Shown here in pieces: positions 46,060 through 56,239 of a DNA stretch of 64,000 nt. Source of the DNA: Toxotes chatareus (taxonomy: Eukaryota; Chordata; Actinopteri; Toxotidae); assembly GCA_016801885.1 (NCBI GenBank), contig JAFBJY010000112.1, forward strand, positions 124,001 to 188,000, in the 5' to 3' direction. Position 1 is the first letter of the stretch. Each line of letters begins with the position of its first letter. The notes below the pieces were generated by a model that was not told where the DNA came from, did not search any database, and saw only the letters and a program-made list of their open reading frames with translations. A program made the position numbers and the translations under genes.

Positions 46060-46300
46060 ATTCAATTCAATTCAATTCAATTCAATTTTATTTATATAGC
46101 GCCTTCCACAATCAAAATTGTCTCAAAGCGCTTTACAGAGACCCAGAGCCTGACCCCAGAGCAAGCACTTAAGGCGACAGTGGCAAGGAAAACTCCCTTT
46201 TAACAGGAAGAAACCTTGAGCAGAACCTGGCTCAGATGGGGGACCCTCCTGCCGATGGCCGGGCTGGGTGAAAGGAGGAAAAGGAGGAAGACAGGACAGC
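46060..46300 (+). repeat. Dispersed teleost 'tatagcgcc' repeat, longer copy
   Basis: Starts with five ttcaa units, then ttttatttatatagcgcc, caaagcgctttacagagacc, and ggaagaaaccttgagcagaa. The first 125 bases match 21597-21720. Many copies of this type exist in percomorph genomes; its mobilising enzyme is unclear to me. Confidence 0.8.
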
Positions 46301-47190
46301 TAGGAATGGAGGAGAGGGGGAGAAGGACATGCAGCATAATACAGACAATGGACAATGTTAGAGGGTCAGCATTTACATTACAGTTAGTTAACAGTTATTG
46401 GATAATGTGTGCTCAGCAGATTACAATTATGATAGGAAACAGAGCACAGAGGCAAAAAGCTGTTATGACTGGTAATTATTTACATTACAGTTTGCAAAGA
46501 ATATTAATCCAATATTTATCTGTAACAGAATGGAACATTAAACGTGTTAGAAATGGATCATTGTAAACTATAAACAGCAGCAGGTGGGTGGAGCCAGGAC
46601 CACAGAACATGCAGCTCCGGAGCCAGAGATACCTGCAGAAAGGATGTTCACACACACAGTTTCAAAGGTTATGTATGTAACCACTGTTCATACACACATT
46701 AGATGTGAGCTGCAGATAGATGGAGCCATACTTGTCCCTCAGCTTTCCATCAGTCTGTGGACAGTAAACAGGCGTCTTTTGGATGTGGATCAGCACCATG
46801 GACAGAGACAGTGCAGCACCAGAGCACAGACATGGTTCGACTCTGATGGTTTCACTAAAGACACTGTTTTAATCACACGAGTGAAACCACAAGAACAAAG
46901 TGGTTGTATCTCCAAACACAGCTGATATTTTGGTTCATGTATGTGCAGCAGAAAAAGAGCAAACAGCTAAAGACAGAGTTAGAACTGAGCAGGCTGATGT
47001 GTGTAGAGTTGTGTGTTCAACTTGCTGCAACATTCACATTTCTACATTCAAGACCCATAAAAATGTCCTAGGTTTTATAAAATTGACTCCTTCTACCTTA
47101 GATCAAAGTTTTACCAGTGACCCTGTGTATGTACAAAAAAGTTTCCAAAAAGTTACAATGATTGGTAATAACTTCCAGTTGTCAATGTAT
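46300..47190. other. No gene seen
   Basis: Frames at 46584-46925 and 46900-47202 are open but without motifs. No evidence that they are coded. Confidence 0.4.
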
Positions 47191-47194
47191 ATAT

Positions 47195-48060
47195 CACCAT
47201 GAACACAAAACTTTCATTTTGGTTTCAAAAGGGAACATATTGTTAAGATGTAATGAACTTGACTGGGACCACAAGAGACAAGGAGGCGTGGCTTCCAAAA
47301 CCACAGAGCAAGCTTTCCAAACAAATATGGCAGCTTCCTTATACTAAACTGGGAAGGTGAGTGGGCTGGAAATGTGACATCTAAAATCAATATACTCCTC
47401 GTTCTAACCAATAGTGTTTTCCATTGTGGAGATGTACTCACATTAAACAAGAAGGCATTGACTTGAGTGGTATAAATTTTGGAATTGTATGTTGTAATGA
47501 GGCCACTGTCACCACCGTCGTCGGAGGCAGTTTTAATTTGTTTTAAATGAATATGCTTACAGTTTTTCTTCATTGCTGTTGAGTTATTAAAGTATTCGTC
47601 TCTTTTAATACAAAAATATGTTTGTTAAATTAAAAAAAACATTACTTTTCCTAATTTGCTTAAAGTAGATGTATGATGTTAGATCTTTTAGAAGAGTATA
47701 TGTACAACAGTTTAAAAATGTGTATAAAGTGAATATTCAAGTAACTTTTTATTTTCAGAATTAAAACCAGTTTTATCCAAATTTCCAAGAATCAGAGGTA
47801 TATATCACCATGAACATAAAACTTTCATTCTGGTTTCAAAAGGAACATATTGTTTGGGATGTAGTGAACTTGACTGTGGCCACAAGACACAAGGAGGCGT
47901 GGCTTCCAAAACCACAGAGCAAGCTTTCCAAACAAATATTCCAGCTTCCTTATACTAAACTGGGAAGGTGAGTGGGCTGGAAATATGACATCTAAAATCA
48001 ATATACTCCTTGTTCTAACAAATCGTGTTTTCCATTGTGGAGGTGTACTCACATTAAGCC
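47195..48060. repeat. Direct repeat pair of about 260 bp
   Basis: 47195-47455 and 47797-48055 match in the same orientation (for example ggaggcgtggcttccaaaac and gagcaagctttccaaacaaa in both). The second copy runs directly into the right arm of the inverted duplication (48010 onward). On the minus strand both keep an open frame with WFWKPRLLVSCG, of unknown meaning. Confidence 0.8.
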
Positions 48061-49828
48061 ATGCTGTGAACAGCCCTATCACTAAAGCTGTGCTGGAACG
48101 CTGCAAGTGTTTCTTCCACTTTACTGCACAGCAAACTGATTTGTTCATCTGAACCACTAATAAAGTGATGCTAACTCACTGAGAAACACATTTCATTTTC
48201 TTACAACCTTTTCCTAGTTTAAAAGAAACAGCAAAAAGTTTGCTTTGCATTAGTAGTAACATAACAGCTGTGATGTGGCTGAAAATGATCAGTAAACAGT
48301 GAAATAAGGCTGATATCTGAAAGTCCAAACTGGAACAGAGGAGTGAAAGTAAACCCCAGATCACAGAGGTTCAGGTAGAAGCTGCAAAAGTCTTGAGAGC
48401 TGAAAACAGAGAGAATTAAGAATAGAGCTTTCTCTCTAGTCTACAGCATAGACACACAGGGTGTAGCAACTGCAGACACAGCTAAAGGGAGGAGAATGTC
48501 ATAGGTTGGCAATGGTCAGCTCTGCTACCAAGCAGGACCAACACAGTGCTAATTTGACACAGCTACCCTGCTAACTCCTGTGAGGCTGTAATGGAAATGC
48601 ATGCCATCACAGCTTATGTGCTAATGGAAAAAGCCCATAATATGCTACTTTTCAGGGCACCTCTGTAACAACCTTAAGCTTCTGAACATCTACCACAACA
48701 TCCCTAATTCACTTTCCACAGGAAACATTGATGCCTCTGCCTCCACCTGATTTCCTGTAATCTCTCTACTGTCCATTATAAAGGCATAAAACCCAAATCA
48801 CTTAAAGATATACTCAAATTGCCATTTCCACATTCAAAGCACTGGTGTTTGATCTAATTCTTCCTGCTGTCCATACTGGCTGCCAGGAGATCCCTTCTTT
48901 AAACAATTTCTGTGGAAATGATAGGTCACAAAATCCACAGTCCTATTTCTGTGCAAACAGTAATTCCAAAATTCATCAGCATTGTTAAACAAAATCAAGT
49001 GGGTATCTTCAAATGTTTGTCTTTTAGTGCAGAATTTCCTCTCTGTGTTTCCATCTCTCCAACACAGCTTTGCAAGGAAACATTAGGTGTAGAAACACAA
49101 AGAGGAGAATTTTGACTAAAAATACCTGGAAGATAGAAACTTGATCTACTCAGACTGTTGAAGCCTCATGTTTGCTTCTTTTCAACTCTGGAAGTCAACT
49201 TTTCCACAGGACAGGGACTGTGGATTTTATGCTCCATCATTTCCATTAGAATTTCTTTAGAAAGGATCTTGTTGCAGACAGTACAGACTTCCTAGAAATC
49301 CTTTCCTTTAACACAAACTACAGTGCATCACACCAAAACAAAATTAAGAAGCTGAGCAACCATGAGAATATCTCACAGTCATGATCAGCATTAAAAAAAA
49401 ACTCAATATTGTCCATGAATGATCAGCACACAATCAAACCTCTGGGCTTATGGGTATGATTACTTGTCGTCCCAATTTCACAAACGTATCATTTGGACAA
49501 AACATTTCAAAACATTAACTTCTAAACTAAACACTGACATGAACTACTAACATGTACTGACTTACTGAAAACCTTGGAGGTGATCTGGACTTTCCTGTAG
49601 TTTCCTCTTGTCCTTGTAACAGCAGTAGCTCCTCCCTTCCTTGTCAATAACTGTGCAGAAATATCTGAGTGCTTCTTTCTTCCTAAATCATGAGCAAGTC
49701 CTGTCCAGTCCAACTGTTTCTGCTCCTGTTTGACTTCTGAACTTGTCTCTGGCTGTGTGTCCACTTACTGCAGCCTGTGACATCAGACTGTAGAATGTTG
49801 ATACATCAAAGGCATCAAAGGACAAACA

Positions 49829-49865
<37 letters not shown>

Positions 49866-49950
49866 ATATACACTTACTGGTACTTAGATCTTTGTGAGGA
49901 CACTTGCTGACAAAATGCATTTCCTAACCCTAACCCTACCACTTTCAACA
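48010..49950 (-). repeat. Inverted duplication, right arm
   Basis: Reverse-complement partner of 38690-41960 (pairs are listed there). It lacks the 1.47-kb insert, so it shows the pre-insertion state. A (CA)n tract at 49829-49862 and taaccc-type sequence at 49920-49945 form its outer edge, equivalent to 38700-38780. Confidence 0.8.
49522..49830 (-). repeat. Three-copy module, copy 3
   Basis: Almost identical to copy 1 over 33180 down to 32990; same frame (HDLGRKKHSDISAQLL) and same donor-like end. It is the outermost block of the right arm. Confidence 0.75.
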
Positions 49951-49954
49951 GGTC

Positions 49955-50973
49955 TTGGAGAAGATGCCTGAACATCCCATAGTCAAGCTGGTGGTGCTGT
50001 CCGTGGGGATAAACAATAGAGATCAGGATCCCCATAAAACCTCCATCAAACAATTTCAGTTTTTATACTGGAGGGCTCAGTCTGTATTTCCTAATGCTGA
50101 AATTTTCTTTCCCTTAATCAATTACTCACCTCTCCTTTCCAGGAACAACAAGACAATCTGACCATCATTAATAATTTAATTTCCAGCCATCTTCCTTTCT
50201 TGGAGCTGCTGCCGACTAGCCAGTTTTTGTTTTTTTTTACTGAGTCTGACAGCAGACAACATACACTGGACACAGGAAATGGCCACGGACTGGGACCCCA
50301 GTCCAGGCCAAATGGTCCAGGACCCCAGATCTATCCCTGTCCCTTCTCTCATCCCAACCTCCTCCTTTACCCCACCTTCCTTCCCTCTTCCTTCCCTCCT
50401 CTCCCTAATCCTAACCCCACTTACCTCCAATTTAGGTCTCCAGATCCTGGTTGGCCGCTGGCAGGGTCTTGGTCCATTGGCAGAAATCGACTTGTCCTGG
50501 GGCTCCTCCTCCTGTATCCTAAATTTGTCCACACTTTTTCGACCAAACAAAGCTCAAATATGCCTGCTGGAAAGGGGACTCACATTCATCCCACCCCACA
50601 ACCTTTGACAGGGCTGAACTGCGCTTGAGGGACCTATATCGTTATCATAGAAGAATTAAATTACCATTTTCAAAATGACAATCCAGATGCATTACCTTTC
50701 ACTCTGGGACACACCTTGGGACACACTGGACGACAGAGTGAAAGCTCTTATCCAATCTGACATTCAGCAATTCTCACACTCCTCCACTGGAAAAAGTAGA
50801 TCCTTATATGGCAGAAGACAGAAAAGCAATAAAAGCCCTACAAGGCAATCCAAATATCATCATTAAACCTGGCAGATAAAAGTTCTAAAACAGTCATGGA
50901 CAAACAACAATATGCCTTTGAGGCTCACAGACAGCTAGAAAATATAAAATACTATAAAGCTATTGATAAAAGC
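49955..50973 (+). pseudogene. Retroelement fragment, SGNH-like piece then RT N-terminal piece
   Basis: 49955-50161 reads HPIVKLVVLSVGINNRDQD and FPNAEIFFPLINYSPLLS, a pattern (V.S.G.NNR ... PLINYS) like the SGNH-hydrolase-type region in some fish retroelements. In shifted frames, 50500-50640 reads LNLSTLFRPNKAQICLLERG then LTFIPPHNL, and 50895-50970 reads VMDKQQYAFEAHRQLENIKY. These blocks resemble the N-terminal part of Penelope-like reverse transcriptases. Several shifts are present, and the element is cut at 50974 by an LTR element. The Penelope assignment is tentative. Confidence 0.45.
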
Positions 50974-51108
50974 TGTCATGACTACCCCTTAAGGGGCTGT
51001 TCTCTGAACCCTTTTGGTTGTGTTTTGAACCCTCTTTTGGACTTTTGTTGCCGGCAGAAGTCTCTATTTCATTCTTCACCAGCAGCAGCAGGAAAAACTT
51101 CCACAACA
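50974..51108 (+). mobile_element. Shortened 5' LTR of a gag-bearing LTR element
   Basis: Starts TGTCATGACTACCCCTTAAG, like the solo LTR at 31412-31992 over about 28 bases, and ends ccacaaca two to three bases before the primer binding site. Only 135 bp long against 581 bp in the relative, so it is probably internally deleted and lacks a polyadenylation signal. Confidence 0.6.
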
Positions 51109-51111
51109 ATT

Positions 51112-51129
51112 TGGTGTCAGAAGTGGGAT
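51112..51129 (+). promoter_or_regulatory. Primer binding site for tRNA-Leu(CAA)
   Basis: The 18 bases tggtgtcagaagtgggat are the exact complement of the 3' end of vertebrate tRNA-Leu(CAA), including CCA (known tRNA sequence). It lies just behind the short LTR, where reverse transcription would start. Confidence 0.75.
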
Positions 51130-51205
51130 CCCTCGAGCAATCGTCTGGACGGAACGCGGACGGTGACAGGCCATCCTGGAAGAAAAAAAAATTCCAGCCT
51201 CCAAC

Positions 51206-51789
51206 TGTCATAGTCAGGAAATAATGTATTGTTTTGTTTTGTTTTGTCCTGTGTTCATGTTGTCTCATGGGTTTTGCTTTTATTTTGAAATGTGTTCTCC
51301 TTTTGTTTCAGGTGGCTTACCCTTCCTCTTGTTTCCCGCCTGTGTGATTGTTTTCCCCGCCCTGATTGTTTCCACCTGTTTCCCCTTACCTGGTGTCTAT
51401 ATATAGTCTGCGTCTCCCTTTGTCCTGTGCCAGTTCGTCTTGTCTTTTGTCAGCGAGCCAGCGTTCTTTGTCCTTATACCATTCTCTTGTCAAGCCAGGT
51501 TTTGTATTTTATTGTTACCTTTACTTGTTAGAACCATTGTTTTCACTGCTAGAATTTCCTTTGTTACTTTGTTTAGCCATTGTGCCTTTTGTCCTCGAAA
51601 GAGTGATTTTTTGTTCTCACATTATCTTGTTGCCTCTTTGAGTGATTTTCAGTTGTACTTTGAAATTCCCACCTTATCTTGTTGCCTCTCTGAGTGATTT
51701 TCAGTTGTACTTTGTAATAAATTATTGTTTATTTGATACTTTGTCTTAGAGTCGTGCGTTTGGGTTCAGGTCCAGGTACAGCCTTAACA
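51206..51789 (+). mobile_element. Solo LTR with perfect target duplication, nested in the leader
   Basis: Starts TGTCATAGTCAGG and ends CTTAACA, 584 bp. ccaac flanks it on both sides (51201-51205 and 51790-51794), which fixes the borders. A TATA-like tatatatag (51401-51409) and polyadenylation signal near 51716 are present. It is inserted between the primer site and the gag relic and belongs to the same family as 24502-25084. Confidence 0.9.
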
Positions 51790-51999
51790 CCAACCTCAAA
51801 TCCTCTTCTGAGAAGGGAGGACTGACCGCAGACGCTCCAGATCGTTGCCGCTGGGATTCCACGAACGAAATTCAGCGAAATTCAGCAAAATTCATCTGGT
51901 GAGCACTGAAATAATGACTGTTAACTTTTTCTTTAAAAATTGGGTTCTTTATTTTGGCATAACATTTCCATTTCTCATGATATCCACAATTGGTCGGCT

Positions 52000-52175
52000 T
52001 TTCTCACTTTTAGCGACAAGAAAGTGATTTGTCTTTTTCTCACTTGTAAGCAAAAACAAAGTGATGTCTTTTTCTCACTTAAAAGCCTAAAAAAAGTGAA
52101 TTGTCTTTTTCTCACTTGTAAGCGTAAACGAAGTGACGTGCTTTTCATCACTTGTAGCCCTATCTGAAGTGGTCC
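52000..52175 (+). repeat. Array of five short hairpin repeats in the leader
   Basis: tcactt ... aagtga hairpins occur at 52004-52027, 52040-52064, 52075-52099, 52112-52136 and 52148-52172 (last one aagtgg). Period is 35-37 bp with T-rich linkers (gtctttttc). The array is 35 bp upstream of the first gag-side ATG (52209). Confidence 0.85.
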
Positions 52176-52208
52176 TTACAGAGACGTCTGTATTGTAAAT
52201 AGTCGTGC

Positions 52209-53562
52209 ATGGCCTCCACATCTGGGATGGGGAGCGGAAAGTCTGTTGGGGCTGGACCTCCGGGGGAAGCAATTGTGGATGTTATGACAAGGAAATATGG
52301 GGATACTGTCTGGGCAGCTGAGTTTGGATTCCCAATAGGGGGATCCCTCAAATTAAAAAACATATTAGAAGAAAAACTGGAAAAAAAAAAGAACAAGAAA
52401 TGAGAAAGAAAAAAAGTCTTTGTTAAAAAATTAGAAGCTATAGAAGGTCAAACAGAATGTTTACAGATGTGGAAAGAAGAAGCAGAGACACGAAATAGGA
52501 AAACAATGCAGAAACAACTACCCTTTTCACACAAAGTTGAAACCAATGAAAAGCTCACACACAAAAAGAACACCAGACTCGCAGATCTCCTCTCCTTTGT
52601 TTCCACAGTTGGCGGCTTTGAAGCTGGATCCAGACCTCGACGCCAACCCACCTTTTCGCCCTGCAGCTCCACCACCATACAACTCTGCAATACCTAATGA
52701 AAGAAGAGAAGTGGACTCTACCATGCCACAACAAAAAGCAAGCTCAGAACCAGCTCATCCTGAACTGCCTGTTCCATTGCAGAACTTTGCAGCCACCCCC
52801 TCTTCTCCAATTGCACATAGACTGCGTCGTCCCCAAACAAAATGCAGCCTACAACATGCCCATGGTTGAAGTATCTGGACGGAAGGTGCAACTTTAGTTT
52901 TCCGTCCATGGACTTCTGCTGACATCACAGCAGCCTCACAACATCTACCGAACTCCACATCATCAGGTAAAGTGTCTGCTGAGCAATTCTTTACATTTTG
53001 CCAAGAATTTAAGCCCACCATGAATGAACTAAAAGACTCCTAATCACCAAGATGAAACCCATAGACTGGCAAAAAAATAGCTGGACAATTTCCAGATGCT
53101 GACATCCGTTGCAAACACATAACCTGGGAAGATGAGTCTAAGGTTCATTATAGAGATGTTGTCCGTCATCTCTGTGATGCATTCACTCAAGCTTTTCCTG
53201 TAAAAATTAACACAGGAAAAATCACTGCCTGCAAACAAAAGGATGATGAAAGCCCTGACGAATATCTCACTCGCTTGACAGAGGTATTCAACACCTATAG
53301 TGGCCTTCAACTGCCTGTTGAGTTAAACAATATTCCAGATGCGTCGGAAATTCATCTCTGCAACTGCAAATTCTTAAACGGACTAAAACCAGACATTGCC
53401 TCAGCTGTGAAAAGTTCCTGCATTGGCTGGGAGGATGCACGCCTGTCCAAACTTCGCAAACATGCCATACATGCCCATAACCAAATAAGCTCTAAGAAAA
53501 AGAAAAAAAGAAGAGACAACACAAAAAGAGCTTCACATGGCAGCAAAAACCATAGAGAATAA
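52209..53562 (+). pseudogene. gag relic of an endogenous-retrovirus-like LTR element
   Basis: Plus-strand frames 52209-52403, 52467-52697, 52537-52869 and 53275-53562, with a further linking part at 52900-53270, together resemble a retroviral-type gag: a short N-terminal matrix-like region, a charged stretch, a proline-rich segment (52620-52830) and a capsid-type helical domain (52890-53470) with a basic Lys-rich tail. The pieces lie in different frames and stops intervene (for example after 53040), so no Gag can be made. No pol or env follows; the sequence turns into C-rich repeats at about 53570. Function and class are inferred from the arrangement. No reconstruction is given. Confidence 0.6.
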
Positions 53563-53569
53563 GGGTACA

Positions 53570-53810
53570 CCCTTATGCCAAAAAGGTGATTTATGACCCT
53601 GATTTATGGCCCTAACCCCCCTCAACCCCCCACCACGTGGCATAAACCCCGCCCCTTGATGATGTCACTTCCTAACCCCTCCTCTGACATCACTTCCTAG
53701 ACCCTCCCACTCTATCCCCCCACCCCTGTATGAAATCACTTCCTAGACCCTCCCACTGTATCCCCCACCCCTTTTTCTGACCTCACTTCATTCATCCTAC
53801 CCCCTTCATT
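53570..53810 (+). repeat. C-rich tandem repeat block
   Basis: Three to four units containing (a/g)tcacttcctaraccctcc with CCCC-rich spacers, period about 50-60 bp. An inner palindrome (aagggtacaccctt, 53562-53575) marks its left side. It separates the gag relic from the Polinton-like element and could be the latter's left border, which I could not prove. Confidence 0.65.
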
Positions 53811-54059
53811 GTTTTTTTTTTTTTTTCCATTCATTGAAACATATATAAACAAATATAAATTAGGGGTCTTTGATGTGAACATTTGGGTGTGCTTGTTGTG
53901 AACATTGGCTGCAGCTGCTTTCTCCTTGTGCTGTGGTCACATGGAAAGTGCAAAGTGACAGAGTTTCAGATCAAAGGGGCAATATGCAATGTTGTAGACT
54001 CTATGGCGTCTCGTGACGATGCATTTGTTGATTCGAGCGTGTCACAAAGGTGATAAATA

Positions 54060-55840
54060 ATGTCTCCTTCCTCCGTTTGCTACCCCACTCCAGAGGAGTT
54101 GGAAGACCTCAACTTAACGCAGTCAGACTACGGTAAGAGAGTATCTGAATCAGAAAAAAAAAACAAAAAAAAAAAACAAACAAACAGCTGTTGACAAAGA
54201 GTTGTACGCAGGTCACTCACTATAAATACTTACAGATTTAGTAGAGCGTGCTGCGGGGACGAGGATTTTGTACCGACCGTCCGTCCGTCTAAAAAGCCTT
54301 CGAGACTCCGTCGTGTTAAGCACCAGCATCAGCCCGATCTCGGAACGGAACGGGCCTCCAAAAATATCCGACGTAAAGTTCTGGAAAAACAGGACGCTCC
54401 TTCAGTAACGGGTAAGACTTTGGTTTTATTTTTTAAATGTATTTTTCAAAAATTAAAAGACGCGCTGCTTACGGCTCGCCTCCTTGTTTCTACCGTGCTC
54501 AAACTTTGAAATGAATGCCGGCAAGGAAGTGAGGTCGGGCGAGGGGGCGTGCGGTTAGAATCTTCCGCTAATGTTTAGAAACAGCGCCGCCCTAGAGGCG
54601 GCGGAGTACTGTGTAACTAAAATGAGAATACATTTTAAAGAGTAATTCCTGCGTATATATTTTATAAGTAAATGAATTCAAATAATGATTCAATTATTGT
54701 GTGTGTGTGTGCTTATTGTGAACATTTTGTGTGTGTGTGTGTGTCCATAGAATTTCAACCAGTGCCTCTTAAGCATTTGCCTCCTGAAAACATCTCATCG
54801 GTGAGAGACACGCTGATGTTCTGGAGGCAGGTCACTCAGTAAAAATACTTGCTGATTTAATAGAGAGCACTGATCGATCTTCTGGGACTTCTGGGACATC
54901 TGCTACATTTGCCGGAGTGTGCGGACGAGACAGCGGGGACGAGGATTTTGTGCCGACCGTCCGTCCGTCTAAAAAACGTCAGAGACTCCGTCGTGTTAAG
55001 CATCAACATCAGCCCGATCTCGAACGGAAGGCGGGCCTCAAAAAATAAACGCTCTGAAGTTCCGGGAAAACAGGACGCTCCATGTAACGGGTAAGTCTTT
55101 GGTTTTATTTTTAAAAACTAAAAAGAGCGCTGCTTACGGGCGCGCCTCCTTGTTTCTACTGTGCTCAAACTTTGAAATTAATGCCGGCAAGGAAGTGAGG
55201 TCGGGCAAGGGGGGCGTGCCGGTTAGAATCTTCCGCTAATGTTTAGAGAGCAGCGCCGCCCTAGAGGCCGGCGGAGTCCTGTGTAACTAAATGAGAATAC
55301 ATTTTAAAGAGTAATTCCTGCGTATATATTTTTAAAAGTAAATGAATTCAAATAATGATTCAATTATTTGTGTGTGCATGCATGTCCACAGAATTTCAAC
55401 CTTCCCTCTTAAGGATTTACCTCTTTAAAACATCCATTCTGTGAGTTTTAAATAATATGATTATCTGTGCGTATGTTTACAGATCATCGACCTGCCAGTC
55501 CAGTCAATCAGCAAGGGGTGAAGATCTGGGAACCTGTGCAATTTAGAAGAGGATTTCGGTCTCACGGCTCCGCTTCTGATTCTGGCCCAGGTTCTGGTTC
55601 CCGCTCCGGTCATTCTCAACATCGGAGGGATCATAGAGCACCTCCCACCGTGGTGAATATCTTTATCAATAACGCGACATTCCACTTTCATTCTTGGTTT
55701 AAAAAAAAAAAGACAGAAATGGATAAAGAATTTATAGTTATTCCCAGTGAGTTAGAAGACATTGTAGAAGAGCTGAATAACCTTCCACCTGTTTCTGAAA
55801 TGTTCAAAATGCCGGTGCAGAGAATTACTTTCAACCATTA
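54060..55840 (+). pseudogene. Spliced, tandemly duplicated leader exons of the Polinton-like element
   Basis: Exon a: ATG at 54060 to 54133, reading YPTPEELEDLNLTQSDY, with donor gtaagag. Exon b: about 54240-54413 (DEDFVPTVRPSKK), donor gtaagac. Exon c: acceptor ccatag at 54749, to 54800. The block b-c is repeated at 54915-55440 with the same donor and acceptor sites. A final exon starts after ttacag at 55482 (HRPASPVNQQGVKIWEPVQF) and runs to 55841, including a Ser/Gly-rich stretch and PSELEDIVEELNNLP. The product and its role are unknown; it could be an N-terminal extension of the polymerase or a separate protein. Stops in the second copy (55048) break it. Confidence 0.55.
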
Positions 55841-56239
55841 GAAAATGCTCTCCAGCATCTTTTTTTGCTTCTATTGGCGCCAGCAAACCCTGAACATTAT
55901 TTCCAGCCCATAGAAAATGCTCTTCAAGCCCTCACTCCCCTAGCTCACCCGTCAGCGATGTCCATGCAGCTTCCCGGTACCCTCATCATCAGAGACGGAC
56001 TCTGTTCCAGAGCATCGAGGGGAAATTTTAGAATCCCCATCGATTCCTCCTCTCCATCCACTTCCAGAACAACAACCCATGAACGCTTTAACAATGTTGA
56101 AATAAGACATACCTTCGCCATCCCTCCCCTGAAAATAAGATAAGATAAGATAAGAGAATCCTTTAAATGTACCTGATCTTGCACAATTTTACATAGATGT
56201 TATGAGCATCCTCCGAGATCTGTCTGAGGAGGCAAAATC

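Noticed and set aside
46584..47202. Two long plus-strand frames as a possible gene
   Set aside because: No recognisable domain, no splice pattern, and sequence like neighbouring noncoding DNA.
52000..52175. CRISPR-like array
   Set aside because: Period is regular, but the unit is a diverged hairpin without constant repeats or unique spacers of CRISPR type, and the host is a eukaryote.
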